Assembly (NCBI GenBank): GCA_963739615.1
Contig: CAVUBD010000033.1
Span: 186,001-250,000, forward strand
Length of the DNA stretch: 64,000 nucleotides
Direction: 5' to 3'
Origin: Palsa-504 sp963739615
GTDB lineage: Bacteria; Actinomycetota; Actinomycetes; Streptosporangiales; Streptosporangiaceae
The notes beneath the pieces were generated by a model. The model did not search any database and had not been told where the DNA came from. It saw nothing but the letters and a program-made list of their open reading frames with translations. The first letter of the stretch is position 1, and each line of letters opens with the position of its first letter. Below are positions 1 to 8,461 of this stretch, in pieces. A program made the position numbers and the translations under genes.

Positions 1-831
1 GTGCTGGGCCGCGCCGGGGAGAGCGTGACCGCCCTGGACCGGGCCGGCCTTGACGTGACCGACGCCGCTGCCGTCGCCGACGTCCTGGCCGCCATGCGCC
101 CGGATGTGGTCGTTAACTGCGCGGCCTGGACCGCCGTGGACGACGCCGAGGCGCATGAGGAGCAGGCGCTGATGGTGAACGGCACCAGCGCAGCCAATCT
201 CGCCACGGCCTGCGCGACCGTCCAGGCCCGCCTGGTGCAGCCGTCGACCGACTACGTCTTCGCCGGGACCTCCGAACGGCCCTACGCCGAGGACGACATC
301 CCAGCGCCGCGGTCCGCCTACGGGCGGACCAAGCTGGCGGCCGAGCGCGCCGTGCTCGGCCGCCTGCCCGGGGCGGGCTACGTGGTCCGGACGGCCTGGC
401 TGTACGGGGCGCACGGGCCGAGCTTCGTACGCACGATGATCAACCTGGAGCGCCAGCGTCCGACCGTCGACGTGGTCGATGACCAGCACGGCCAGCCCAC
501 CTGGACCGCCGAGGTGGCCCGGCAGATCATGGCCCTGGTTCGTTCGGCAGCCAGCCCTGGCATCTACCACGCCACCAGTTCCGGACAGACCACGTGGTTC
601 GAGCTGGCCCGCGAAATCTTCCAGCTGCTAGCCGCCGATCCGGCCCGGGTCAGGCCGATCCCGAGCAGCGCGCTGACCCGGCCTGCCCCGCGCCCCGCCT
701 ACAGCGTGCTCGGCCACGGTGCCTGGGCTCGGGCCGGCCTGCCGCCACTCGGCGACTGGAAGCTCGCCCTGGAGCGGGCGTTCCCCGAGGTTGCCGCCGT
801 CGCGGGGCGGCAGTCCGTGGCGGCCGAATAG
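1..831 (+). CDS. rmlD: dTDP-4-dehydrorhamnose reductase, 5' truncated by window edge
   Basis: Last enzyme of dTDP-L-rhamnose synthesis, reducing dTDP-4-dehydro-L-rhamnose with NAD(P)H in the cytoplasm. The fold is an extended SDR. A STDYVF strand (residues 82-87) precedes the active-site pair SAYGRTK (Tyr107, Lys111). The usual N-terminal nucleotide-binding segment with GxxGxxG is absent because the sequence begins about 15-20 residues inside the gene; the GTG at position 1 is therefore probably an internal Val codon. The C-terminal end is complete. It converges on a vestigial rmlC start and a flippase-like gene, in keeping with a polysaccharide locus. The family assignment is firm; the start is not visible. 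Confidence 0.88.
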   Translation: MLGRAGESVTALDRAGLDVTDAAAVADVLAAMRPDVVVNCAAWTAVDDAEAHEEQALMVNGTSAANLATACATVQARLVQPSTDYVFAGTSERPYAEDDIPAPRSAYGRTKLAAERAVLGRLPGAGYVVRTAWLYGAHGPSFVRTMINLERQRPTVDVVDDQHGQPTWTAEVARQIMALVRSAASPGIYHATSSGQTTWFELAREIFQLLAADPARVRPIPSSALTRPAPRPAYSVLGHGAWARAGLPPLGDWKLALERAFPEVAAVAGRQSVAAE

Positions 832-884
832 CCCGGTTACGGGCCCTGGGTGCCGGGAGCCACGCGCTCACCGGGGGTGAACCT

Positions 885-914
885 CTAGGCGCCGTCGATG
901 CCGATCGGCTCCAT
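885..914 (-). pseudogene. Vestigial rmlC start (MEPIGIDGA then stop)
   Basis: Reading the minus strand from ATG 914 gives MEPIGIDGA followed by TAG. The intact rmlC at 22119 begins MEPIGISGA, then WTFTP; beyond the stop here the frame still reads R-F-T-P before the similarity is lost. An AGGAG ribosome-binding site precedes the ATG and overlaps the TAA stop of the flippase-like gene at 925. This looks like the 5' end of a second dTDP-4-dehydrorhamnose 3,5-epimerase gene, once the next gene of that operon and now cut off by the rmlD end. The match is short but includes start, Shine-Dalgarno and frame. Confidence 0.55.
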
Positions 915-924
915 CTAACTCTCC

Positions 925-1980
925 TTACCTCGGGTCACGGCTGGCCGCATCCTGGGGGCTAGTCCCGGACCGCCCCAGCCCGGAATGCCGGAAGTACCCG
1001 GCCGCTACGCCGGCCGCCAGCATGTCACCGGCGGTGGTCAGGACCCGGGAGACCAGCGCCACGGCGGTGCCCCCGGCGACGCCGATCACCGGGCTGAGCA
1101 AGGCGACGAGCAGCAGTTCCCGCACGCCGGCCCCGGCCGGCACGAACACGACCAGGAAACCGACGCTCCAGGCGAAGGCGAAGCCGCCGAGGGCCAGCAG
1201 TGCCGTCGTGCCGCGGGGCGCGCCGAGCCGCGTCGCGAGCAGCCAGATTTGCAGGCCGTAGAGGATCCACGCTCCGAACGACCAGGTCAGTGAGGTGGCA
1301 ATGGCGCGGCCGGTGAGCGGCCGGTCGAGCGGGGGACGCCGGGTCAGCCGGAACAACCGCCCGAGCCCGTAATTGAGCACCTTCGGGTGCAGACAGGCCA
1401 GCAAGAAGGGAGCGGCCAGGAAGGCCCACAGGTAGGGCGTCGATCTCGCCACGAAGGGCAGCGTGACCAGGGCGGTGAGCAGCCCGCTGAGCAGGGACAG
1501 GAGCATGGCGAGCACCGAGGCGCTGCCCGAGTGATGCCGGGGCACGCGGTGGGCGTTGCCCAGCTCCATCTGCGCCAGCACCGACCACACCGATCCAGGG
1601 AGGTACTTGCCCAGCTGGCCGACGAACATGATCCGGGCCCCGACCCCAATCGGCAGCGGCGACCCGAGCGCGGCGAGCAGCACCCTCCACACCTGCATCG
1701 CCGCGAACAGGGCCAGCAGCACGCTGACCATGGCGGCGGCTACCGTCAGCACCCCGATGCTGGCCAGCGCGGCCCGCACGTCCGTCCACTGGCGGGCCAC
1801 CGCGTAGCAGCCGATGGCGACCGCGGCCGCGCCGAAGCCCCAGCGGACCGGCTTACCGGCGAGGATCCGCCGGATCGCGGCCCACACGGGACGTCCCCCG
1901 CCATGCGACGCATCGTCACCGCCGGGCAGCTCGCCCGCGACGGCGGGCGGGCGATCCGGGAGCGCGGGGCGATCCGGCAT
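925..1980 (-). CDS. Flippase-like integral membrane protein (LPG-synthase TM / UPF0104 type)
   Basis: A 351-residue polytopic protein of the lysylphosphatidylglycerol-synthase TM-region / AglD-like family. Such proteins are integral membrane proteins often found near polyprenol-linked glycan genes, where a role in moving lipid-linked sugars has been proposed. Visible traits are about eight hydrophobic spans, a basic N-terminal tail of about 40 residues, and the family-typical stretch GQLGKYLPGSVWSVLAQ near residue 125, which resembles the conserved GK-PG region of UPF0104 proteins. The start at ATG 1980 is followed by a Pro/Arg-rich cytoplasmic leader. It is transcribed divergently from the glycosyltransferase at 2061 and was probably followed by the rmlC remnant at 914. 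Function is inferred from family and context only. Confidence 0.72.
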   Translation of the reverse strand: MPDRPALPDRPPAVAGELPGGDDASHGGGRPVWAAIRRILAGKPVRWGFGAAAVAIGCYAVARQWTDVRAALASIGVLTVAAAMVSVLLALFAAMQVWRVLLAALGSPLPIGVGARIMFVGQLGKYLPGSVWSVLAQMELGNAHRVPRHHSGSASVLAMLLSLLSGLLTALVTLPFVARSTPYLWAFLAAPFLLACLHPKVLNYGLGRLFRLTRRPPLDRPLTGRAIATSLTWSFGAWILYGLQIWLLATRLGAPRGTTALLALGGFAFAWSVGFLVVFVPAGAGVRELLLVALLSPVIGVAGGTAVALVSRVLTTAGDMLAAGVAAGYFRHSGLGRSGTSPQDAASRDPR

Positions 1981-2060
1981 AGCGACAGCCTAACCTTAGG
2001 GTTTCGTCATTCGGGCGTTCCTGACTATCGACAAGACCGGGAACACTAGGGTAGGGGATC

Positions 2061-2957
2061 ATGCGCGTTCTGCTGTTCGGCACTTATGACACATCGCTGC
2101 ATCCGAGAATCGCCACGATCGCCGAGGGCCTGCGAACCTGCGGGATGGACGTGGCCGAATGCAACGCACCGCTGGGCCTGGATACGGCGGCCAGAGTGGA
2201 CATGCTGGCGCACCCGTGGCGATCTCCGGCCCTGCTGGTCCGCCTCGCCCGGCGCTGGCGGGGATTGGCCCGGGCCGCTCGCCGGATGCCCGCACCGGAT
2301 GTGGTGCTGGTCGGCTACCTCGGTCACTTCGACGTCCACCTCGCCAGGCTGATCTTCCGCGGGATACCGGTAGTGCTCGACCACCTTACCGGGGCCAGCG
2401 ACACCGCGCGGGACCGTCGGCTAGGCGGGAACGCGCGCCAGGCCCTGCTGAAGATGATCGACGCCGGCGCCCTGAGGGCAGCCGACATCGTCGTGGTTGA
2501 TACCGAAGAACACCTGGCCCGCCTGCCCGAACGGCACCGGGCCCGGGCGGTGGTGATACCGGTGGGCGCACCGTCGGCGTGGTATGAGGCGGCTGTGACT
2601 GCCGAACAGGAGGGGGCGGCCGCAGGCCAGGACGCCGGCCTGCCGCTGCGGGTGGTGTTCTTCGGTTTGTACACCCCCCTGCAGGGGGCTCCGGTCATCG
2701 GCGCCGCGCTGAGCCGGATGGCCGGGGCGTCCGTCGAGGTCACCATGATCGGCAGCGGCCAGGACAGGGCCGCGACGATGGCCGCAGCCGGCCCAGCGAC
2801 GCGGTCCGCTGGCTGGACTGGGTGCCCGCCGCCGAACTGCCCGCGCTCGTGGCCGGTCACGACGTCTGCCTCGGCATCTTCGGCGCCGCGGACAAGGCGC
2901 TGCGGGTGGTGCCGAACAAGGTATTCCAAGGGGCCGCGGCCGGGTGCGCGATCGTGA
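2061..2957 (+). pseudogene. Glycosyltransferase (GT4-like), N-terminal part, frameshifted
   Basis: The first about 245 residues read as a family-4-like glycosyltransferase: MRVLLFGTYD start, a membrane-associating region, then DIVVVDTEEH and a second Rossmann half starting VVFFGLYTP. Past about position 2790 the frame becomes Arg/Pro/Ser-rich nonsense and ends at 2957. The sensible continuation (SDAVRWLDWVP..., then NKVFQGAAAG) lies in the frame two positions on and is annotated in the next entry. Adding one C in the run at 2792-2794 restores a single reading frame. The gene is either a recent pseudogene or a base-calling error. The predicted role is transfer of a sugar from a nucleotide donor to a lipid-linked glycan. 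Confidence 0.6.
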
Positions 2958-3997
2958 CCTCGGATACCGCCCCGCAGCGCCGGGCGCTGGCCGGGGCGGG
3001 CGTCCTGGTGCCGCCCGGCGACCCGGACGCGCTCGCCGCGGCCTTGCTGCGGCTGGCCGGTGACCGCGGCGAACTGGCCCGGCTGCGGCGGCAGGCGCGC
3101 ACGCTGGCCGAGGAGCAATTCATGCCCGAGCAGATCGTAACCCCGCTCGTCAAGGAACTTGGCGCGGCCACAGAATCGAGGACTAAGGTGCCAGACGCGG
3201 ACGCCGCGGCCACGGCAGTACGACCGCGAGGGGACCTCGACGTGATAGCGCCGCTGACGCCGAACGCCTGGCTGCGATATGAGATCGTGCAGCGCATGCT
3301 GCCGGCCGGCGTCAGTGACGTGCTTGAAGTCGGCTGCGGCCGGGGGTCACTCGGGGTCCGGCTGGCCCAGCGCTACCGCTATCTGGGCGTGGAGCCGGAC
3401 GAGGGGTCCTGGGCCGTAGCCAGCGAGCGGATCAGGCGGGCCGGCCGGGGCGAGGTCCGCAACGTCATGTTCGAGGATCTCGGCGACCGCCAGTTCGACC
3501 TGGTATGCGCCTTCGAGGTCCTCGAGCACATCGAGGACGACGCCGCGGCGCTGAAGGAGTGGGCAGGCAGGCTCCGGGCCAACGGATGGCTGCTCCTGTC
3601 GGTCCCGGCGCACCAGCACCGGTACGGTCCGGCTGACGAACTGGCCGGCCACTTCCGCCGCTACGACCCCGAGGCCATGGCGGCCCTGCTGACCAGCTGC
3701 GGTTTCACCCAGATCCAGTTGCAGCTTTACGGGTTTCCGCTGGGCTATCTGCTGGAGGCCGGACGTAACCTGGTCGGCCGCCGGCGGCTCGGCACGGCCG
3801 GGGCCATGTCGGTCGCCGAGCGGACCGCCGGATCGGGCCGGCTGCTCCAGCCGTCGGGCGGCGTCGCGGGCGCGGCTAACAGGTGGGGAACCGCGCCGTT
3901 CCGGGTGGTGGAGCGGGCGTTCCCGAACACCGGGACCGGGCTCTTGGTCCTGGCCCGCTCAGGGCCGCCCCAGGGCCCGGAAGGACCAGCCGGCTGA
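2822..3997 (+). CDS. Glycosyltransferase C-terminal part joined in frame to SAM methyltransferase
   Basis: Residues 1-110 are the donor-binding half of the glycosyltransferase started at 2061 (NKVFQGAAAGCAIVTSD, then GVLVPPGDPDALA). From about residue 125 the same frame encodes a class I SAM-dependent methyltransferase: motif I is VLEVGCGRGSLG, and FDLVCAFEVLEHIED is the post-motif II region. No stop separates the halves. A GTG at 3188 with GAGGA five bases upstream could start the methyltransferase alone, so either a natural fusion or two overlapping cistrons is possible. The last 39 bp overlap the convergent UDP-sugar dehydrogenase gene. The methyltransferase assignment is good; the substrate is probably a sugar of the same glycan, which is inference. 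Confidence 0.68.
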   Translation: MPAAELPALVAGHDVCLGIFGAADKALRVVPNKVFQGAAAGCAIVTSDTAPQRRALAGAGVLVPPGDPDALAAALLRLAGDRGELARLRRQARTLAEEQFMPEQIVTPLVKELGAATESRTKVPDADAAATAVRPRGDLDVIAPLTPNAWLRYEIVQRMLPAGVSDVLEVGCGRGSLGVRLAQRYRYLGVEPDEGSWAVASERIRRAGRGEVRNVMFEDLGDRQFDLVCAFEVLEHIEDDAAALKEWAGRLRANGWLLLSVPAHQHRYGPADELAGHFRRYDPEAMAALLTSCGFTQIQLQLYGFPLGYLLEAGRNLVGRRRLGTAGAMSVAERTAGSGRLLQPSGGVAGAANRWGTAPFRVVERAFPNTGTGLLVLARSGPPQGPEGPAG

Positions 3998-5296
3998 CCG
4001 CCACCGCTGCTCGTCAAGAGCGGACCTGGCATCGATGACGTTGCGCCGCGCGACGACGGCTCCGAGAACCGCCGGGTCGGTCAGGCGGTACTCCTCCCAC
4101 TCGGTGAGGTGCAGGACCAGGTCCGCTCCGGCCACCGCCTCGACCGCCGATTCGGCGTACCGCAGATCGGGCCGGACAAGCGCCGCGCTGCGCAGGGCGA
4201 CCGGGTCGTGTGCGGTCACGACCGCGCCCTCTGCAGCCAGGCGACCGCACACGTCCAGGCTGGCCGAGTTGCGCACGTCGTCGCTGCCCGGCTTGAACGC
4301 CAGGCCCAGCACGCCGATCCGGCGCCCCGCCAGCGAGCGGCCGGCTAGCTCACGGGCCAGCTCCACCGTACGCGACCGGCAGCGGATGTTGATGACGTCG
4401 ATCTCGGTCAGCAGCGTGGCCAGCGAGGTGACGCCCAGCTGTTCCGCGACCGCGCCGAAGGCGCGGACGTCCTTGGGCAGGCATCCTCCGCCGTAGCCGA
4501 GGCCAGGGGTCAGGAAGCGCCTGCCGATCCGTTCGTCATACGCCAGCGCCCCAGCCAGCGCCGTCACATCGGCGCCGGTGGCCTCGCACACCTCGGCCAG
4601 GACGTTGATGAAGGACAGCCGGGTAGCCAGGAAGGCGTTGGCCGACATCTTGACGAGCTCGGCCGTCTCCAGGTCCATCACCAGCACCGGAACGCCCTGG
4701 CTGACCGGCCTGGCGTACACCTGCCTCAGCCGGTCAGCCGCCCGCTGCGACACGGCGCCCAGGACGATCCGGTCCGGCATCAGGCTGTCCCGTACCGCGG
4801 AGCCCTCCCGTAGGAACTCCGGGTTCCAGATGACCTCGGCTCCGGCTCCGGCGGGCGCCTGCGCGGCGATCCGCGCGGCCAGCGCCCGTGCCGTGCCCAC
4901 CGGGACCGTGGACTTCCCGGCGATCAGGCAGGGGGCCGCCAGGTGCGGCGCAAGCGCTTCCGCCGCCGCGTAGACCTGGGACAGGTCGGCCGAGCCGTCC
5001 GGCGCCTGCGGCGTCCCGACGCACAGGAAATGGATATCGGCGAAGCTAGCCGCCTCCGCGTGGCTGGTCGTGAACCGCAGCCGACCCGCCTCCAACTGCT
5101 TGCGCAACAGCTCTTGCAGCCCTGGCTCGAAAAACGGCGCGATCCCGCTGGTCGCCTGCGCCACCTTGCGGACATCAGTGTCGACGGCGAGCACGTCGTG
5201 CCCGAACTCGGCCATGCACACCGCGTGGGTCAGCCCGAGATACCCGATGCCGATTACCGTAACGCGGGTCCCGGGACCGGTAGCGTCGATATTCAC
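3959..5296 (-). CDS. UDP-glucose 6-dehydrogenase family protein
   Basis: 445 residues, the normal length for the UDP-glucose/GDP-mannose dehydrogenase family, which oxidises a nucleotide sugar twice with NAD+ to a uronic acid. It has an N-terminal Rossmann motif (VIGIGYLGL), the KSTVPVGTA segment, the central NPEFLREGSAV motif, and LGYGGGCLPKDV with the catalytic Cys near residue 262. FKPGSDDVRNSAS opens the C-terminal nucleotide-binding domain. The GTG start at 5296 lies five bases after the stop of the upstream glycosyltransferase, so it is the last gene of a four-gene minus-strand operon beginning at 10086. The family is secure; UDP-glucose as substrate is the most likely choice but not proven. 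Confidence 0.86.
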   Translation of the reverse strand: MNIDATGPGTRVTVIGIGYLGLTHAVCMAEFGHDVLAVDTDVRKVAQATSGIAPFFEPGLQELLRKQLEAGRLRFTTSHAEAASFADIHFLCVGTPQAPDGSADLSQVYAAAEALAPHLAAPCLIAGKSTVPVGTARALAARIAAQAPAGAGAEVIWNPEFLREGSAVRDSLMPDRIVLGAVSQRAADRLRQVYARPVSQGVPVLVMDLETAELVKMSANAFLATRLSFINVLAEVCEATGADVTALAGALAYDERIGRRFLTPGLGYGGGCLPKDVRAFGAVAEQLGVTSLATLLTEIDVINIRCRSRTVELARELAGRSLAGRRIGVLGLAFKPGSDDVRNSASLDVCGRLAAEGAVVTAHDPVALRSAALVRPDLRYAESAVEAVAGADLVLHLTEWEEYRLTDPAVLGAVVARRNVIDARSALDEQRWRSAGWSFRALGRP

Positions 5297-5301
5297 GTCG
5301 A

Positions 5302-6273
5302 TCAGACGTCTCCTCTGGACCGGACGATCAGATCAGCGAGCAGGGCGAGCGAGGCGATCAGCACGCCGGTCACGAAGATCAGCACGGTGTTGACCGAGAA
5401 ACGCAGCGGGTGCACGACAATGTCGTAGACGCCCTTTACGATGCCGAGCCCGATCAGGAACAGCGCCAAGGGCATCAGCACCTTGAGCGGATTAAAGTAC
5501 ATCACCATCCGCAGTACCTGCAGGATGTAGCGGTAGGCGTCCTTGACGAACTTGAACTTCGAGGTTCCCGACCGCTTGGCGTACTCGATCGGCACGTAGC
5601 GCACCTCGTGCTGGTTGGCCAGGAACGCGACGGTGATCGTGGTCACGCAGGAGAAGCCGGCTGGCAGCAGCCGCAGGTACGGCCGCGCGACCTCGCGCCG
5701 GAACGCCCTGAGCCCGGAGTTCAGGTCAGGGATATGGGCGTTGGTGAGCCGTTCCGCGAGCTTGCGGATGAGCCATTTGGCCGGGACCCGCAGCATCTTG
5801 TGCGTTCCCTGCTCGCTGGTCCGCGCCCCCACGACCTGGTCCACGTCGGGGTCCTTCTCGAGCATCTGGACCAGTTCGGGTATGCGCTCGTTCGGATACG
5901 TCATGTCGGCATCGGTCCACACGACGATCTCGCCCCGCGCCCGCTGGGTGCCGATGCGGCGCACGGTGCCGGACCCGCCGTTGCGGCGGAAGGGCACGAC
6001 CTGCAGGTGCGGAAACCGGGGCGCAGCCTCATACAGGCGGGCCAGCGTCTGATCGGTTGAGGCGTCGTCGAAGGCGAGCAGTTCGTAGCTATACCCGCTG
6101 GCGTCCATAGCCGCGCAGATCCTGGCCACCTCGTCCGTCACGTGTCCCTGCTCGTTGTAGCAGGGCAGGATGATCGAGACGTAAGGAGCCGACGGCAGCG
6201 GATTGGCTGCTGGGGCCGCGGCCACCACCGGGCCCGGGGGGACGGCACGGGGGTCGTCGAGGTATGCGGTCAC
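5302..6273 (-). CDS. Family 2 glycosyltransferase, polyprenol-phosphate type, with two C-terminal TM spans
   Basis: A DPM/GtrB-like glycosyltransferase that probably loads a sugar onto polyprenyl phosphate at the inner membrane face. Motifs are YVSIILPCYNE, FDDASTDQT, the metal-binding WTDADMTYP and GLRAFRRE before the acceptor site. Two hydrophobic spans close the protein (FNPLKVLMPLALFLIGLG and TVLIFVTGVLIASLALL). The frame is open further upstream, but GTG 6273 overlaps the stop of the preceding gene as GTGA, and the N-terminal residues before that are not family-like, so I place the start there (323 residues). It sits between a polytopic GT-C-like protein and the UDP-sugar dehydrogenase. 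The lipid-linked product may feed the GT-C proteins nearby, which is inference. Confidence 0.84.
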   Translation of the reverse strand: MTAYLDDPRAVPPGPVVAAAPAANPLPSAPYVSIILPCYNEQGHVTDEVARICAAMDASGYSYELLAFDDASTDQTLARLYEAAPRFPHLQVVPFRRNGGSGTVRRIGTQRARGEIVVWTDADMTYPNERIPELVQMLEKDPDVDQVVGARTSEQGTHKMLRVPAKWLIRKLAERLTNAHIPDLNSGLRAFRREVARPYLRLLPAGFSCVTTITVAFLANQHEVRYVPIEYAKRSGTSKFKFVKDAYRYILQVLRMVMYFNPLKVLMPLALFLIGLGIVKGVYDIVVHPLRFSVNTVLIFVTGVLIASLALLADLIVRSRGDV

Positions 6274-8461
6274 GGCGCCGGCTCCCACATCCAGATGCTC
6301 AGCTCGATCGGCTTGGTCGTCCATGGCGGTGTCATCAGCGTGCTGCTGTCCATGTTCGTGCTCAGTGTCATGACCTTCCTCACGAGCCCGTGGTAGGGCT
6401 GGAGTTCCGACGCTTTGGCGGCGAGTAGTACCGGCCGCCGCCCGGCCTGCTGGATGCCCCGCACGATCGGCTGGATGATCGAGGCGTCCGGGGAGTGGCC
6501 GGAGGGCGTGACGCGGGCTGCCGGGTCTCCGCACATCCCGCGGACAATCTCGGTGAACCGGTCGGCGACCGGGCCGTCGATGATGACGACTGATGAGTCT
6601 TTGGGGATCGCCGCGCACAGGCCGTCGACCGCGGCGAGTTCGCCGCCGTATGTGGTCTTGGACGCCAGGCCGTCCGCGGTCAGCGAGATCCCGAGCGGGC
6701 CGCCGGTCCTGACGCCGAGGCCGAACGTCGTGATCGAGGGCGGCAGCACCAGGGCGGCCGCGAGGACGACGCCTGAGCCGACGCTGGGCACCCCGGCGTA
6801 GCCATGCTGGTCGAGCCAGCGGACCAGCCAGGACGACGCCCACACCGCCAGCAGGATGAAGCCCGGCAGCACGGCGGGGACGAGCGGCGGCTGGCCCACG
6901 GCTGATCGGGAGTGATGGCCGGGCGGTACAAGAATGTGATGATTGTCCACGCGAACGTGATCAGCGGCAGCGTCCAGTGCGGGGCCTGGCCGCGCAGGCA
7001 TCGCCGGGACAGCAGCGCGGCGGCCACCGTAGCGAGAATCACCGCCGGCACGCCGGCATACCAGAACACCCAGTGCAGGCTCTGTTCGGCGTAGGTGCGC
7101 GCCCCGTCGGCCGGCAGGTGGTTGTCCCGCTGATAGGAGGCTATGACCTGCTCGGTGGCATTGGTCATCGCCGCGTGTACCGTTTGCACGTACGGGCGGA
7201 CGGCGAAGGCGACGACGATCAGGACCGCCAGCACCGAGGCGGTATCCGGCAGCCATCTCCCCGTCACCTCCGGCAGGCCTCTGTTCCACAGCAAGGGCAG
7301 CGCCACTAGCGTCACGACGAGCACGAGAGCGCCCGCCAGCGCCAGCAGCGCCAGCGACGACTTGTTGGTCTCCAGGTACGGCCGGGAAAACACCAGCCCG
7401 TCGATGATGCCGTAGGCCGCGCCGACCGCAACGCCGCCGATCAGCGGCAAGGCCTGGCGGCGGCGGCCGAGGAGCAGCAGGGCGCAGTACGGGACCACCG
7501 GCAGGATGTCGCTGGCCCCGTCGACGCGCACCAGAATGGTCAGGCCGAGCGCGAGACCCCCGATCGCCGCGAGGACCCGGGCCCCTCCGGCCCGGTCCCG
7601 GCTGAGGGAATCGATCACCAGGCAAAGCCCGCCGAGGAAGAGGATCTGCGCCAGCGGCTCGCTGTAGTTCGACCGACTGGTGAACTGCTCGGGCATGGAA
7701 AGCGCGAGGGCGAGGACCGCCAGGGGCGCCCACCTCGGCCCGACGAGCCTGGCGGTCAGCCCGCCGAAGGTGAGCAGCGCGGCCGCCCCGAGCACCGGCG
7801 CCGCTAGCAACGCGGCGTTCGCGCCGCCCGCCCACATCGCCCCCGCGAGCACCATCGGCAGCCCGGCCATGAACTGCGGCACGACGGTGCTGCCGACCTG
7901 GTAGTAGGCGAAGCTGGCGAAGTCGAGGCCGCTGTGCATGCCGCCGAAGGCGGCGCGATCCTGCGGGATCGGCAGCGAGCCGTGCCGGGAGATCCATTCG
8001 GCGAACTGGAAGTAGGACGCCGGGTCGCGCATCACGATGATGAACTGCGAGTGATAGATCACCTGATCGGCGCCGAACGCGATCGCGACCGCCAGGACGG
8101 CGCCGACCGTCCACCAGGGCGTGCGCCCTCTCTCCGGCTGCCGCGCGGACTCCGGGCGCGCGGTCTCCGGGCGGCGCGCGGGCCAGGCGTCCGGCGACGA
8201 GCCGGGAATCCAGCGCAGCCCGAGCGGGACCAGCACCACTGCCACCGGAACCGAGAGCAGCAGCGTGAAGACCGGAGTGAAATGGCCGATGAACAGCAGC
8301 GGAAATCCGGCCAGCAGCCACGACACCACAAGCAGCGTGGGCAGCACCGACAACCGCCCGAGCAGCCGTCCCGCGGCGTCCGGCGGGCTGGTCAGGCGCC
8401 CGCTGCCATCCGCGGCGTCGGACGCGGGCGAGCCGGCGATCTTAGGCCGGGTCACGCTCAT
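6270..8461 (-). pseudogene. Polytopic GT-C-like membrane protein, frameshifted near 6890
   Basis: The N-terminal part from ATG 8461 is a classic GT-C layout: a first span, an extracytoplasmic loop with an acidic residue (FIIVMRDPASYFQFAEW), then about ten spans. At YRPAITPDQPWASRR the frame degenerates, while the expected continuation (LVPAVLPGFILLAVW) runs in the next frame to a stop at 6270. One extra C near 6890-6893 would restore an open frame of about 730 codons. ATGA overlap at 8458-8461 with the upstream DUF2079 gene and GTGA overlap with the downstream glycosyltransferase show translational coupling. The hydrophilic C-terminal domain includes KDSSVVIIDGP. Probable role: a polyprenol-sugar-dependent transferase in the periplasm. 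Pseudogene or sequence error is undecided. Confidence 0.62.
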
